Below, one piece after another: positions 36,884-44,793 of a stretch of DNA of 64,000 nt (positions are counted from its first letter, which is position 1; every line of letters starts with the position of its first letter). The stretch lies in NCBI GenBank assembly GCA_964554105.1, contig CAZKNF010000001.1, positions 1 through 64,000 of the forward strand. The letters are read 5' to 3'. The position numbers were made by a program, and so were the translations under genes. This stretch comes from CAZKNF01 sp964554105 (GTDB lineage Bacteria; Bacteroidota; Rhodothermia; Rhodothermales; VXPQ01). Under the pieces are notes generated by a model. It saw only the letters and a program-made list of their open reading frames with translations, had not been told where the DNA came from and searched no databases.

Positions 36884-38932
36884 TCAACTTTCCTCGTCTG
36901 TCGTCAGGTACGTCATGCTCCGAAAAATTTGACGATACTGGTTCAGGAGCTTCACTCCCTCCTTCGGCCGCAGCCGTCCTCGGTTGACCGCCTGGTGAAT
37001 AAGATCGCCCATACGCCTTTCCAGATCGTTTGGATGATACTGTACGAGTGCGAGCTGCTCCTCGACCGAAGCCCCGGTCAGCATCTCTTCGATGTAGAAA
37101 TTTCCCGGCTCTTCTGCGTCTGCGTAGACGTGGGCTTCCGTGACCCGGCCGAATAGATTATGCATGTCGCCCATAATATCCTGGTATGCACCCATCAGGA
37201 AAATGCCGAGATAGTACGGTGCGTCAGGATTGATGTCATGCAATTCGAGAAATCGCTTGTCACCGCTCGGCGATACAAAGGTGACGACCTTTCCATCGGA
37301 ATCGCACGTGAGATCGACCAATATTCCTCGTCGGCGCGGAACTTCGCTAAGACGGTGGATCGGCATAATCGGAAACCGTTGACCAATCGCCCAGTGATCA
37401 ACCATCGATCGAAAAACCGAAAAATTGCAAAGGTAGTGGTCGGTGAGGCGCCGTTCGAGATCGGCCAGCTGTGGCGTTCGAGCGGCTCCGTCAACGTCGC
37501 GCACCAGATGATCAATCAAAATGCAGTCTGCCCAGAACGTCTGTTCGAAGCCTGACTTCTGTTCGACACTGATTTTCCCGGCGCGGAATAAGCGGACCAT
37601 CTCCAGCCGCAGTTCTTCGCAACGGACGTAGAGAGCCTCAAGCACGGATAAATCATCCGAAACGTCGTCTTCTGTTACCCGGCGATAAATTTCATAGATC
37701 TCCTGGAGGACAGCGGACGAACTCTCCGGCTCCTCGATAGATAGAGGCAATTCTTTGTGGCGGCTGCTCACGGCCTCAATAATTAGTACGGAATGATGTG
37801 CCGCTACCGCACGGCCGCTTTCAGAAACTATCACTGGATGTGGTGCTCCGTCAGCATCGCATACGCGACGTATGCTCTCGACGATCGTCATTGCATACTC
37901 ATCGAGCGTATAATTAATAGTCCCGAGTGCGTCCGGATTTCCTGCCTCATAGGCGACCCCCAGGCCACCGCCGACGTCCATGTATCTCACATCGTGATAG
38001 CGCTTTTGCATCCACGTATAGATTCGCGCCGCCTCCTCCGCGGCCCGGCCAACATTTTCAAGATCTGCGATCTGGCTGCCGAGATGGAAGTGCAAGAGGC
38101 GTGGTCGGATCGGAAGGGATTCGTTCTCCTGCCGATTAAGCAGGTCCAGCAATTCTGAGAGCGAGAGGCCGAATTTAGAATTTTCACCTCCGGATTCGGA
38201 CCAAAGTCCAGCACCGCTCGTCGATAGCCGCACACGAATGCCATAGTCCGCCGTCATATCAGCCCGTTGAGCCTCGCTGAGAAGAAGATCTACCTCATCT
38301 TTGCGTTCTACCACGGGAATGACATTCTGGCCAAGGCGCTGTCCGGCCAGCAGCAACCGATACATAATTCGGTCCTTGCAGCCGTTGCATATCAACAACG
38401 TGTCATGTGAGGCGAGATATGGAAGGGTGGCCACGAGCTCTGACTTGGATCCACATTCCAGTCCGAAGCTGTACGGTTCACCTGAAACGAGAATCTCTTC
38501 AACGACCTCGCGAAGCTGGTTTACCTTTACCGGAAAAACACCCTGGTATGTGCCCTTATACCGGGTTTCACTAATGGCCGCATGAAAGGCTTCATTCAGA
38601 TGCCGAACGCGCGATTTCAGAAGATCTTGGAAACGAATGAGCAGGGGAAACGAACTCCCGCGTTCTCTTAGTTGCGAAACCACTTCGTAGAGATCGATAC
38701 GAAGATCTGAACCGCGAACGGGCTGCACCACGACGTGGCCCGCATCATTGACAGAGAAGTACTCGTCTCCCCATTCGCGAACAAAATATAGCTCCTCGGC
38801 GAGCGCCGTTGTCCAGTTAGTTTCGTGATCGGAGTCGGAGACAATCCCTGAAACGTTGTGCAAGAGTTGGTACGGTTCGGTGGATTTGGTGTCGGCGGTC
38901 TGGCGTTTACGTTCTCTGGTCGACGGCCGCAC
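36884..38932 (-). CDS. speA: Biosynthetic arginine decarboxylase (start falls in the assembly gap)
   Basis: PLP-dependent enzyme of fold III that converts arginine to agmatine for polyamine synthesis. Landmarks are FREWGD-YFSVN-like VREWGDEYFSVNDAGHVVVQP, the PLP lysine in YKGTYQGVFPVKVNQL, LECGSKSEL, LHFHLGSQI, YMDVGGGLGVAYE, SESGRAVAAHHSVL and the C-terminal LGIFLMGAYQDIMGDMHNLFG. The frame can only be read from a GTG at 38932 here, because a 100-N gap follows. When the 55-bp duplicated flanks are merged, the frame runs on by eight residues (MSRVVGST) to the ATG at 39111. That gives 690 residues and a 4-bp ATGA overlap with polB. The decarboxylase assignment is independent of the gap. Confidence 0.93.
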   Translation of the reverse strand: MRPSTRERKRQTADTKSTEPYQLLHNVSGIVSDSDHETNWTTALAEELYFVREWGDEYFSVNDAGHVVVQPVRGSDLRIDLYEVVSQLRERGSSFPLLIRFQDLLKSRVRHLNEAFHAAISETRYKGTYQGVFPVKVNQLREVVEEILVSGEPYSFGLECGSKSELVATLPYLASHDTLLICNGCKDRIMYRLLLAGQRLGQNVIPVVERKDEVDLLLSEAQRADMTADYGIRVRLSTSGAGLWSESGGENSKFGLSLSELLDLLNRQENESLPIRPRLLHFHLGSQIADLENVGRAAEEAARIYTWMQKRYHDVRYMDVGGGLGVAYEAGNPDALGTINYTLDEYAMTIVESIRRVCDADGAPHPVIVSESGRAVAAHHSVLIIEAVSSRHKELPLSIEEPESSSAVLQEIYEIYRRVTEDDVSDDLSVLEALYVRCEELRLEMVRLFRAGKISVEQKSGFEQTFWADCILIDHLVRDVDGAARTPQLADLERRLTDHYLCNFSVFRSMVDHWAIGQRFPIMPIHRLSEVPRRRGILVDLTCDSDGKVVTFVSPSGDKRFLELHDINPDAPYYLGIFLMGAYQDIMGDMHNLFGRVTEAHVYADAEEPGNFYIEEMLTGASVEEQLALVQYHPNDLERRMGDLIHQAVNRGRLRPKEGVKLLNQYRQIFRSMTYLTTDEES

Positions 38933-39095
38933 AGTTGAGCNNNNNNNNNNNNNNNNNNNNNNNNNNNNNNNNNNNNNNNNNNNNNNNNNNNNNNNNNNNN
39001 NNNNNNNNNNNNNNNNNNNNNNNNNNNNNNNNNNNNNNNNTTGGTGTCGGCGGTCTGGCGTTTACGTTCTCTGGTCGACGGCCGCACAGTTGAGC
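38886..39095. other. Assembly gap 1: 100 N between two identical 55-bp flanks
   Basis: Bases 38886-38940 and 39041-39095 are identical over 55 bp, with exactly 100 N between. This is the pattern left when two contigs overlapping by one k-mer (55) are scaffolded without merging. The 155 inserted bases are not a multiple of three and so break the speA reading frame. Confidence 0.9.
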
Positions 39096-39107
39096 CGACA
39101 ACGCGGC

Positions 39108-41510
39108 TCATCGCGAAGGAGTTTCGGACGCGGCCGCCTGCTGAGTGAGGGACGATTCACCACTGACCGCACGGTTCGAGCGCTCATATCCCTGAAGGGT
39201 GATGCCCTCAGATGAGAAGCCAAAAAGGTCTTCCGGTGAAAAAACAAGGCGGTAATCGTGTGGCCTGAAGAAAGGCTCGAACTTCTGTGCAAAATCGTCC
39301 AGGCGCCGCAGATAGTAGGCCGTGTTCTCGTCGGGATCTGACGAGCGCCACTCCTCCGCCAATCTGCAGTTCTCGAATGCCGTGACATCCGCCGCTTGAC
39401 CAGTTATGTAGTAGGTCACGCGATCACCCTTTCGAACCGGGCGTCCGGTTTTTGCCTCTCGCTCGCTCGCGAGTTCATATGATGCCGTTCTCGGCCGGCT
39501 TCCCCGTGCAACATCCAACCTGTATTTGTCTATGCCGTCTTTCAGCGTTTCGACGCGACAAAAATCGCGTACGCCATCATCCCATTCGTGTCGAATGATT
39601 TGATCACGCGTGCGCAGATAGAGCATGTGAAGCTCGTCTAGATCCCCATTGATGAGCATCCGGATTGCGTCCTCCACGAAATGACGACCAAACCGCTCAG
39701 TCGACCGCGACATCAGCGATGACCCCTTTATGCTGAGCTTATCATCATAATCGAGCAAGGCATAGTTCTTCTTCTTGTACGACAGCATTTTGCGATAGCG
39801 GCCGTCAAACCCGATCTGAATCCCCGGCGGCATGGCAGTGTTCAGGTGTTCGATGAACGTTGCTTCAGCGTCGCGGCTATCCACGGCCGGGGGCGGCACA
39901 AAAAAGACGCCATCCGTGTCCACCTCGATCACCTTCCCGCCCGCCGTCGTAATCTCTCCGATAATCGAGCGGAGCAAATCCTGCCCTATGCTGGCGACGC
40001 GGTCGGCTTCCGAGTAGTCATTGAACAGCGCCCGTCGAAATCCAAGCAGGCCGTAAAATGAGTTGATTAAAATCTTGTATGACGATTGACGAGCGTCGAG
40101 CTCGTCCCGGACTTGTGAGCTTCCTGCCGCGTTCATCGCCGTCTTCGTTTCGATCCGGAGTTGCGTCAGTCTTTGCAGGAGATCGTGGAAGAGTCCCAAC
40201 CGATCGGATTCAGGGCCCACGTCATAGTTGAGCATGATAGATGGATATAGGCTTTCCACGTCCGCATAGACGATGGGGCCCGCAACGCCAGTGAAAAAGA
40301 TATCAGTATACCCGCCTGTAGTCTGAGTACCTGCCTCTGGCCGTGGAAGTGACGCTTTCCGGGCGAGATACTCACGAACGAAGAGCGCCTCTATTTTCGC
40401 TGCCGGACCGGTCCGCGCGGCCTCGCCGTACGGCATCGGAACCATCTGAGATAGATAAAATGCCGAGCCAGATAGCTGCCTCGCAAGCTGTTCCGTCTCG
40501 ATCACATCGTCGAGGGCATATCGGATCAGGCGTTCCGGATCTGTTCGCCAAACGCTCGAAATTTCCGAGCCCGCGATATGCGTCCTATTCTCAGCAGCGA
40601 ACCCGAAGTACCGGGCAGCCGCCTTCAATCCATGCCCGGGCATATTCCGTTTGACAACGTCATAGGCCTGTACCTGGAAGTAGGTGTCGATTACGTGGCG
40701 CCCGGCTATTTCGAAAGCCGTATAATCGACAGCTCTCTCGGCGAAACGGATGCTCGTCCGAAAAGACCTGGGTACGCTACCGTCCCGTCCGATGTCAAGT
40801 TCAATATTCCAGCGTCGGGCCCGTTCAACGAGATACGGGAGATCGAATCCGAGTATGTTATGTCCCTCGATGACGTCGGGATCGCGCTCGCGGATGATCC
40901 GGACCATCGCCTGAATCATCGCGGCTTCATCCATCTCACGACCGTCGACGACACAGCGCAGTCCTCTGTTGTCGTGCAGTGCGATAAGGAGAATGCAGTC
41001 TCCGGGCCGCCGAGCATTCGAGAACTCCTGCTCGCTGTCGGTCTCGATATCCAACTGCATACGATGTAGATCGTCGAAAGGCATCGCCTTGAAAAGCGTT
41101 CGCCCTGACTGCATCAGGTACTGCTGCGCGGCGCTCGGTATCAGGTAGGAGGAATCGTCGACTGCCTGCTGCTCATCGGCCGTGAATTCGACGTGTCGGA
41201 GGGCATCCCAGTATGCATTCCAATGCTCGAACACGACGAGGAAGCGGTAATATCCGCCACCCTTAAGACGTTGAAACCGAAACCTCCCGCGGGGAAATCC
41301 GCTGAGCAGCGTAATATCCCGTAGGAGGAAGAACGGGTAGAACGGTTCATCCTCTTCCACTAGCGCCCCATCCTTTGCGCGCCGACGATAGATCCGGACG
41401 CGGGCGCAGCTTCCTGTTCCTCGACTGAATAGCGGATGCACGGCGACGATCCGCGGAGTTGGATCTCGGCCGAAAAGCAGGCGATCTTTGTAATCGTTAG
41501 GCGAGGTCAT
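39108..41510 (-). CDS. polB: Family-B DNA polymerase (archaeal/Pol II-like)
   Basis: An 800-residue DNA-directed DNA polymerase with 3'-5' exonuclease. Exonuclease motifs are Exo I LDIETDS, Exo II EGHNILGFDLPYL and Exo III RYALDDVIE, so proofreading residues are intact. Polymerase motifs are A, ADVESLYPSIMLNYDVGP; B, SSYKILINSFYGLLG; and C, IEVDTDGVFF (DTD present, though the usual YxDTDS is replaced by VDTDG). It probably serves repair or translesion replication, since bacterial replication uses Pol III. The stop TGA overlaps the reconstructed speA start by 4 bp. The uracil-sensing N-terminal region of archaeal enzymes is not obvious here. Confidence 0.93.
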   Translation of the reverse strand: MTSPNDYKDRLLFGRDPTPRIVAVHPLFSRGTGSCARVRIYRRRAKDGALVEEDEPFYPFFLLRDITLLSGFPRGRFRFQRLKGGGYYRFLVVFEHWNAYWDALRHVEFTADEQQAVDDSSYLIPSAAQQYLMQSGRTLFKAMPFDDLHRMQLDIETDSEQEFSNARRPGDCILLIALHDNRGLRCVVDGREMDEAAMIQAMVRIIRERDPDVIEGHNILGFDLPYLVERARRWNIELDIGRDGSVPRSFRTSIRFAERAVDYTAFEIAGRHVIDTYFQVQAYDVVKRNMPGHGLKAAARYFGFAAENRTHIAGSEISSVWRTDPERLIRYALDDVIETEQLARQLSGSAFYLSQMVPMPYGEAARTGPAAKIEALFVREYLARKASLPRPEAGTQTTGGYTDIFFTGVAGPIVYADVESLYPSIMLNYDVGPESDRLGLFHDLLQRLTQLRIETKTAMNAAGSSQVRDELDARQSSYKILINSFYGLLGFRRALFNDYSEADRVASIGQDLLRSIIGEITTAGGKVIEVDTDGVFFVPPPAVDSRDAEATFIEHLNTAMPPGIQIGFDGRYRKMLSYKKKNYALLDYDDKLSIKGSSLMSRSTERFGRHFVEDAIRMLINGDLDELHMLYLRTRDQIIRHEWDDGVRDFCRVETLKDGIDKYRLDVARGSRPRTASYELASEREAKTGRPVRKGDRVTYYITGQAADVTAFENCRLAEEWRSSDPDENTAYYLRRLDDFAQKFEPFFRPHDYRLVFSPEDLFGFSSEGITLQGYERSNRAVSGESSLTQQAAASETPSR

Positions 41511-41590
41511 GCAAACTTGTCGAGGCGTCAGGTATTCACCGGTGGAATGGGAAGCCGATCAACCCGAGCCGGAGCGAGACGTCTCACATG

Positions 41591-41629
41591 AAAAGACCCG
41601 GAACAGGACACGATGGTCCCGTCCGGGTC
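41591..41629 (-). terminator. Rho-independent terminator of the superoxide dismutase gene
   Basis: An 8-bp stem GACCCGGA / TCCGGGTC (41595-41602 with 41622-41629) has a 19-nt loop; on the minus strand it is followed by T-rich TCTTTTC. It lies about 110 bp after the reconstructed SOD stop and downstream of it on the minus strand. Confidence 0.5.
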
Positions 41630-41736
41630 GTTTCCAGCAGGTGCGCCGGTGCTATTGATGGCAGCGCTGTCGTGGGCGTCAGCGCCATACACGCCGAAGC
41701 GACAGCACGCATCAGGAAATCGCTGCGCGATGCGAT

Positions 41737-42659
41737 TTACAGGTCAGGATTGGTTTCCGCACCTTCATCTCCGGGAGAATTCCCACCCTGAGGCGTCTGT
41801 CCTGGAGCGGCGTCGTCTGGCGACATTTCACCGGGCGTCGCATCGCCACCGGGCNNNNNNNNNNNNNNNNNNNNNNNNNNNNNNNNNNNNNNNNNNNNNN
41901 NNNNNNNNNNNNNNNNNNNNNNNNNNNNNNNNNNNNNNNNNNNNNNNNNNNNNNTCCTGGAGCGGCGTCGTCTGGCGACATTTCACCGGGCGTCGCATCG
42001 CCACCGGGCATGTCGCCGGGCGTGACATCGTCACCAGGTACCGCACCAGGCGTGGTTCCACGCATTTCATCCATCTGTCCGCCTTCCATCTCGATAACTC
42101 CGCAGGCGAGCCGATCGCCGGAGTCGCCACTCGGCTGGCTCGTGAGGTCGTCCTCTCCAGCGTGAACGACAAGCGCGCGACCGATGATTGAGTTGGCTCC
42201 GCTCATCGTGAGCATGCTGTCGACCCGTGAATATTCTGCCGTACTATCCTCGCCGGCTTCCAGGTTGCCAAGATCGCCTACATGGCGTTCCTGATCATCC
42301 GGTCCGCCGTGCGGATTATCTTCAGGCGAAAAATGGCCGCCGGCCGAGCTCGCGTCGGGGGCACTGCAGTCTCCATTCTCGTGGACGTGGAAACCATGAA
42401 GGCCGGGCTCGAGACCCGCGACTGTGGCTTCCACATGAACGCCTCCATTCATCGGCATAAACGTTGCAGTGCCCACCACGGAGCTTCCTTCCGTCGGCGC
42501 GAGCTGGACCACCGCTGTGCTATCCATCTCCTCCATGCCGGTCATTCCCGTCGTATCCGTCTCAAAATCGACGCCGTCTTCGCCTTCGGCGCAGCCCGTC
42601 AGAACCACGAAGCCTGCCAGAAGCAGCACAAGCGTGGTATGTTGTAGGGGTGATTTCAT
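41737..42659 (-). CDS. sodC: Cu/Zn superoxide dismutase lipoprotein with decapeptide-repeat tail
   Basis: Envelope Cu/Zn SOD that dismutates superoxide to H2O2 and O2. It has a lipoprotein signal (AGFVVLTGC, lipidated Cys23) and an acidic Met-rich linker to about 46. The SOD domain (47-192) shows copper ligands His91/His93 (GFHVHENGDC), zinc-site His109 and His117 (AGGHFSPEDNPHG), His126/Asp129, the last copper His166, the Cys98-Cys186 pair and Arg183. Residues 203-255 form a tail in which (T/A/S)PG recurs exactly every 10 residues. The frame crosses assembly gap 2; merging its 55-bp flanks gives the C-terminus GQTPQGGNSPGDEGAETNPDL and a TAA at 41737-41739, 255 residues. A reading straight through the N-run instead ends in a frameshifted, Arg-rich sequence. 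Confidence 0.9.
41800..42009. other. Assembly gap 2: 100 N between two identical 55-bp flanks inside sodC
   Basis: Bases 41800-41854 and 41955-42009 are identical, with exactly 100 N between, the same pattern as gap 1. The break falls in the 30-bp-periodic DNA encoding the decapeptide tail, which may be why the assembler stopped. The true repeat number could exceed the merged reconstruction. Confidence 0.85.
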
Positions 42660-42841
42660 AGCAGCTGCTTTCGCCTCATTGTGAAAAAAATATATTTATG
42701 CCCTTATGTGCGTGCATATAGCTTTATGTTTCCGCCCAAAGTATTCGTTTAGAGATTGTTAAATCTTGATTGGCTTCCCTCTTCAAGATTACGTTGATTC
42801 GTCAGGTAGGCTCTCCATTGCCACCACTGCGTCGCATTCTC

Positions 42842-43477
42842 GTGCCTTCAACGCTCCGTCTGCAGGCTGAAAATCTCGGCAAACGTTTTGGGCGACGGCT
42901 TCTCTTCCAGCGCCTCGACCTTTCGCTCAGCGGAGGAGAAAGCCTTGCCGTGACCGGCGCGAACGGTGCCGGGAAATCGACGCTGCTGCGAATCCTTGCC
43001 CGCTTGCTCTCACCGTCCACGGGAGACGTACGACTATACGAAAATGAAAGCCCTGTGACAGCCGAACGACATCCCCTCCGCGTAGGGCTTGTCGCACCCT
43101 ATCTCAACGTGTATGACGGATTTACACCACGCGAAAATCTCATGTTTATCGGTCGCGCTCGTAGCCTCTCGGATGTTTCAGCCCGCATCGATAGGATCCT
43201 CGAAATAGTTGGCTTGTCCGACCGCATGGATGACCACGTTTCGACGTTTTCATCCGGAATGAAGCAGCGCGTCAAGTTTGCGGCTGCACTCCTTGCGAAG
43301 CCGTCTGTACTACTGCTGGACGAGCCACGTGTCAATCTGGATGAGGATGGCCTTGCCATGGTCGCCCGACTTGTTCGCTCCCAGCAGGAGAACGGCGGCA
43401 TCGTGGTTGTTGCTACCAACGATCCCCACGAAGCGGAACGCCACAGCGAGATCATCCGAATCGAGAATTTTCGGTAG
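42842..43477 (+). CDS. ABC transporter ATP-binding protein, CcmA-like
   Basis: A 211-residue cytoplasmic ATPase subunit. Walker A is GANGAGKST, then the Q-loop region VGLVAPYLNVYDGFTPRENL, the signature FSSGMKQRVKFAAALLAKP, Walker B VLLLDEPRVNLD and the switch-like VATNDPHEAE. The His at the switch is replaced by an Asp/Pro segment (ATND), as in CcmA haem-exporter ATPases. The GTG at 42842 is preferred because homology starts a few residues later; a TTG at 42770 adds 24 residues. No permease gene (such as ccmB) is next to it, so the substrate cannot be named. It is divergent from sodC across an AT-rich region and convergent with comF. Confidence 0.86.
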   Translation: MPSTLRLQAENLGKRFGRRLLFQRLDLSLSGGESLAVTGANGAGKSTLLRILARLLSPSTGDVRLYENESPVTAERHPLRVGLVAPYLNVYDGFTPRENLMFIGRARSLSDVSARIDRILEIVGLSDRMDDHVSTFSSGMKQRVKFAAALLAKPSVLLLDEPRVNLDEDGLAMVARLVRSQQENGGIVVVATNDPHEAERHSEIIRIENFR

Positions 43478-43505
43478 CCATCCGCACAGTCATATCGGTC
43501 TCCCG

Positions 43506-44264
43506 CTACGTCCTCGCCATCGCCAGCGTGGCCGCGTCAACTCGTCGCGCGCCTGCCTCGCGCAACACCTTTGCCGCCGCACCGGCCGTCGATCCCGTCG
43601 TCAAAACGTCGTCGATTAGAAGCACATGAAGACCCGTAACGCGTTCATGCTTCGCGACCGTGAATGCACCCTCGAGATTGGCCCACCGATTCGCACGCCT
43701 CAGCGCCGTCTGCGTCTGAGTCGGCCTCGGACGGATGAGCACGTCCGACTTGACCGGAGCGCAGACAATGGTCCCGACACCGTGCGCAAGCATTAGGCTC
43801 TGGTTGTATCCGCGTTCGTGCATGCGGGAACGATGGAGTGGGATGGGGATGATTAGGTCGACCGATCCGGCATCTGGGCAGTCCTCAACATATGTCGCGC
43901 CCAGAGGTTCGCCAAGCGTGATGCCGTACGAAGGGCGATTGCCGTACTTCAATGCCTGGTGTACGGCCTGAATCGCACCGCCCTTGTCAAAGATCCAGAG
44001 ACATACTACGCACTCGAGTACGGAATGCGCCTGAGGGAGCCGTTCGAGCCGCGCATCCACCTCTTGTGCTGACGCTCGATCGATGCCGTGAAAGCATGTC
44101 AAGCACAGAAGCGAACGGACGTCGAAAAGGCGCTCACCGCAACCAAGGCAGCGTGGAGGATACGCCAGCCCTATAATGCCTCCGCCCAGAATAGCCGCAA
44201 CGGACCGAATCACGGAAGCGGCCATCCGTAAGATCCGACTGGCCGGCGCCGTAGACTCGATCAT
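43506..44264 (-). CDS. ComF family phosphoribosyltransferase-like protein
   Basis: A 252-residue protein of the ComF/GntX family, involved in DNA uptake in competent bacteria and of uncertain role elsewhere. The zinc-ribbon-like start has two CxxC pairs (CLGCGERLF ... LLCLTCF). It is followed by the family segment IQAVHQALKYGNRPSYGITLGEPL, IIPIPLHRSRMHERGYNQSLMLA and the PRTase motif VLLIDDVLTTGSTAGAAAKVLREAGA. The ATG at 44264 (MIESTAP) follows a GGAGG but at only 2 nt spacing; a longer frame to 44411 adds 49 Arg-rich residues without homology. It is convergent with the ABC ATPase. Confidence 0.9.
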   Translation of the reverse strand: MIESTAPASRILRMAASVIRSVAAILGGGIIGLAYPPRCLGCGERLFDVRSLLCLTCFHGIDRASAQEVDARLERLPQAHSVLECVVCLWIFDKGGAIQAVHQALKYGNRPSYGITLGEPLGATYVEDCPDAGSVDLIIPIPLHRSRMHERGYNQSLMLAHGVGTIVCAPVKSDVLIRPRPTQTQTALRRANRWANLEGAFTVAKHERVTGLHVLLIDDVLTTGSTAGAAAKVLREAGARRVDAATLAMART

Positions 44265-44474
44265 ACCCTCCGGGCCTGAATCAGAACTACTATCGTTCCG
44301 TCGACCAGCTCCAGGGAAGCGCCATGGACGGAATCTCGATGTTGGCGAACGTGCAATGCGAAAACATCGCTTGAGTCGCGGTCTAATCCAGCCGTCGATC
44401 CATCCCGCCATTTTACCTTCCTGCTTGGCCCTCTGTTAAGAATGTATGCAGCCCGCGACAAGCCGCGCTACACA

Positions 44475-44502
44475 TTCATAAATGCGCTGATTATCGTATA
44501 CT
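44475..44502 (+). promoter_or_regulatory. Candidate sigma70-type promoter for the 44544 gene
   Basis: TTCATA (44475-44480) and TATACT (44497-44502) are separated by 16 bp and lie about 40 bp before the ATG at 44544. The match is 4/6 and 5/6. Sequence resemblance only. Confidence 0.35.
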
Positions 44503-44543
44503 AGACACCGAGAGTCCATTCGAGTAACCTCCGACGGTCATTT

Positions 44544-44786
44544 ATGGGGAAAATGCGGCGGGGAATGATCATCAAGAACACCGGTGATCGTCCTGTAGAG
44601 ATTCAGATGGCGACGCGGCGCATCGTGGTACATCCCGGAGAAGAGAAAATGATCACCTCCGAGGAGGTGCGGGATGTAATGTTGCGGCAGAAACTCCAGA
44701 TACGCGAGATCTCTATTGTACGACCAGCGACAGAGCAGGAAGAGCTTGCCTTGCGGCAGTCGCTTGAGGAAGGAGAAGAGCAGTGA
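44544..44786 (+). CDS. Small conserved-looking protein of unknown function
   Basis: An 80-residue, soluble, charged protein (KMRRGMIIKNTGDRPVEI ... HPGEEKMITSEEVRD) with a predicted beta-rich first half and a Glu-rich helical C-terminus. No signal peptide or membrane segment. It precedes the DUF3524 glycosyltransferase by 7 bp on the same strand, so the two are surely co-transcribed. I do not recognise the family. The unusually ordered composition and tight operon position support it being real. Confidence 0.7.
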   Translation: MGKMRRGMIIKNTGDRPVEIQMATRRIVVHPGEEKMITSEEVRDVMLRQKLQIREISIVRPATEQEELALRQSLEEGEEQ

Positions 44787-44793
44787 ACGATCG

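Noticed and set aside
38886..39095. The two 55-bp copies as a biological direct repeat or duplication site
   Set aside because: They flank exactly 100 N and are of k-mer length, and the same pattern occurs at a second gap. An assembly artefact explains both.
41712..41854. SOD C-terminus read through the N-run (ending with Arg/Lys-rich residues)
   Set aside because: The 155 inserted bases shift the frame. The merged sequence continues the decapeptide period and ends at 41737.
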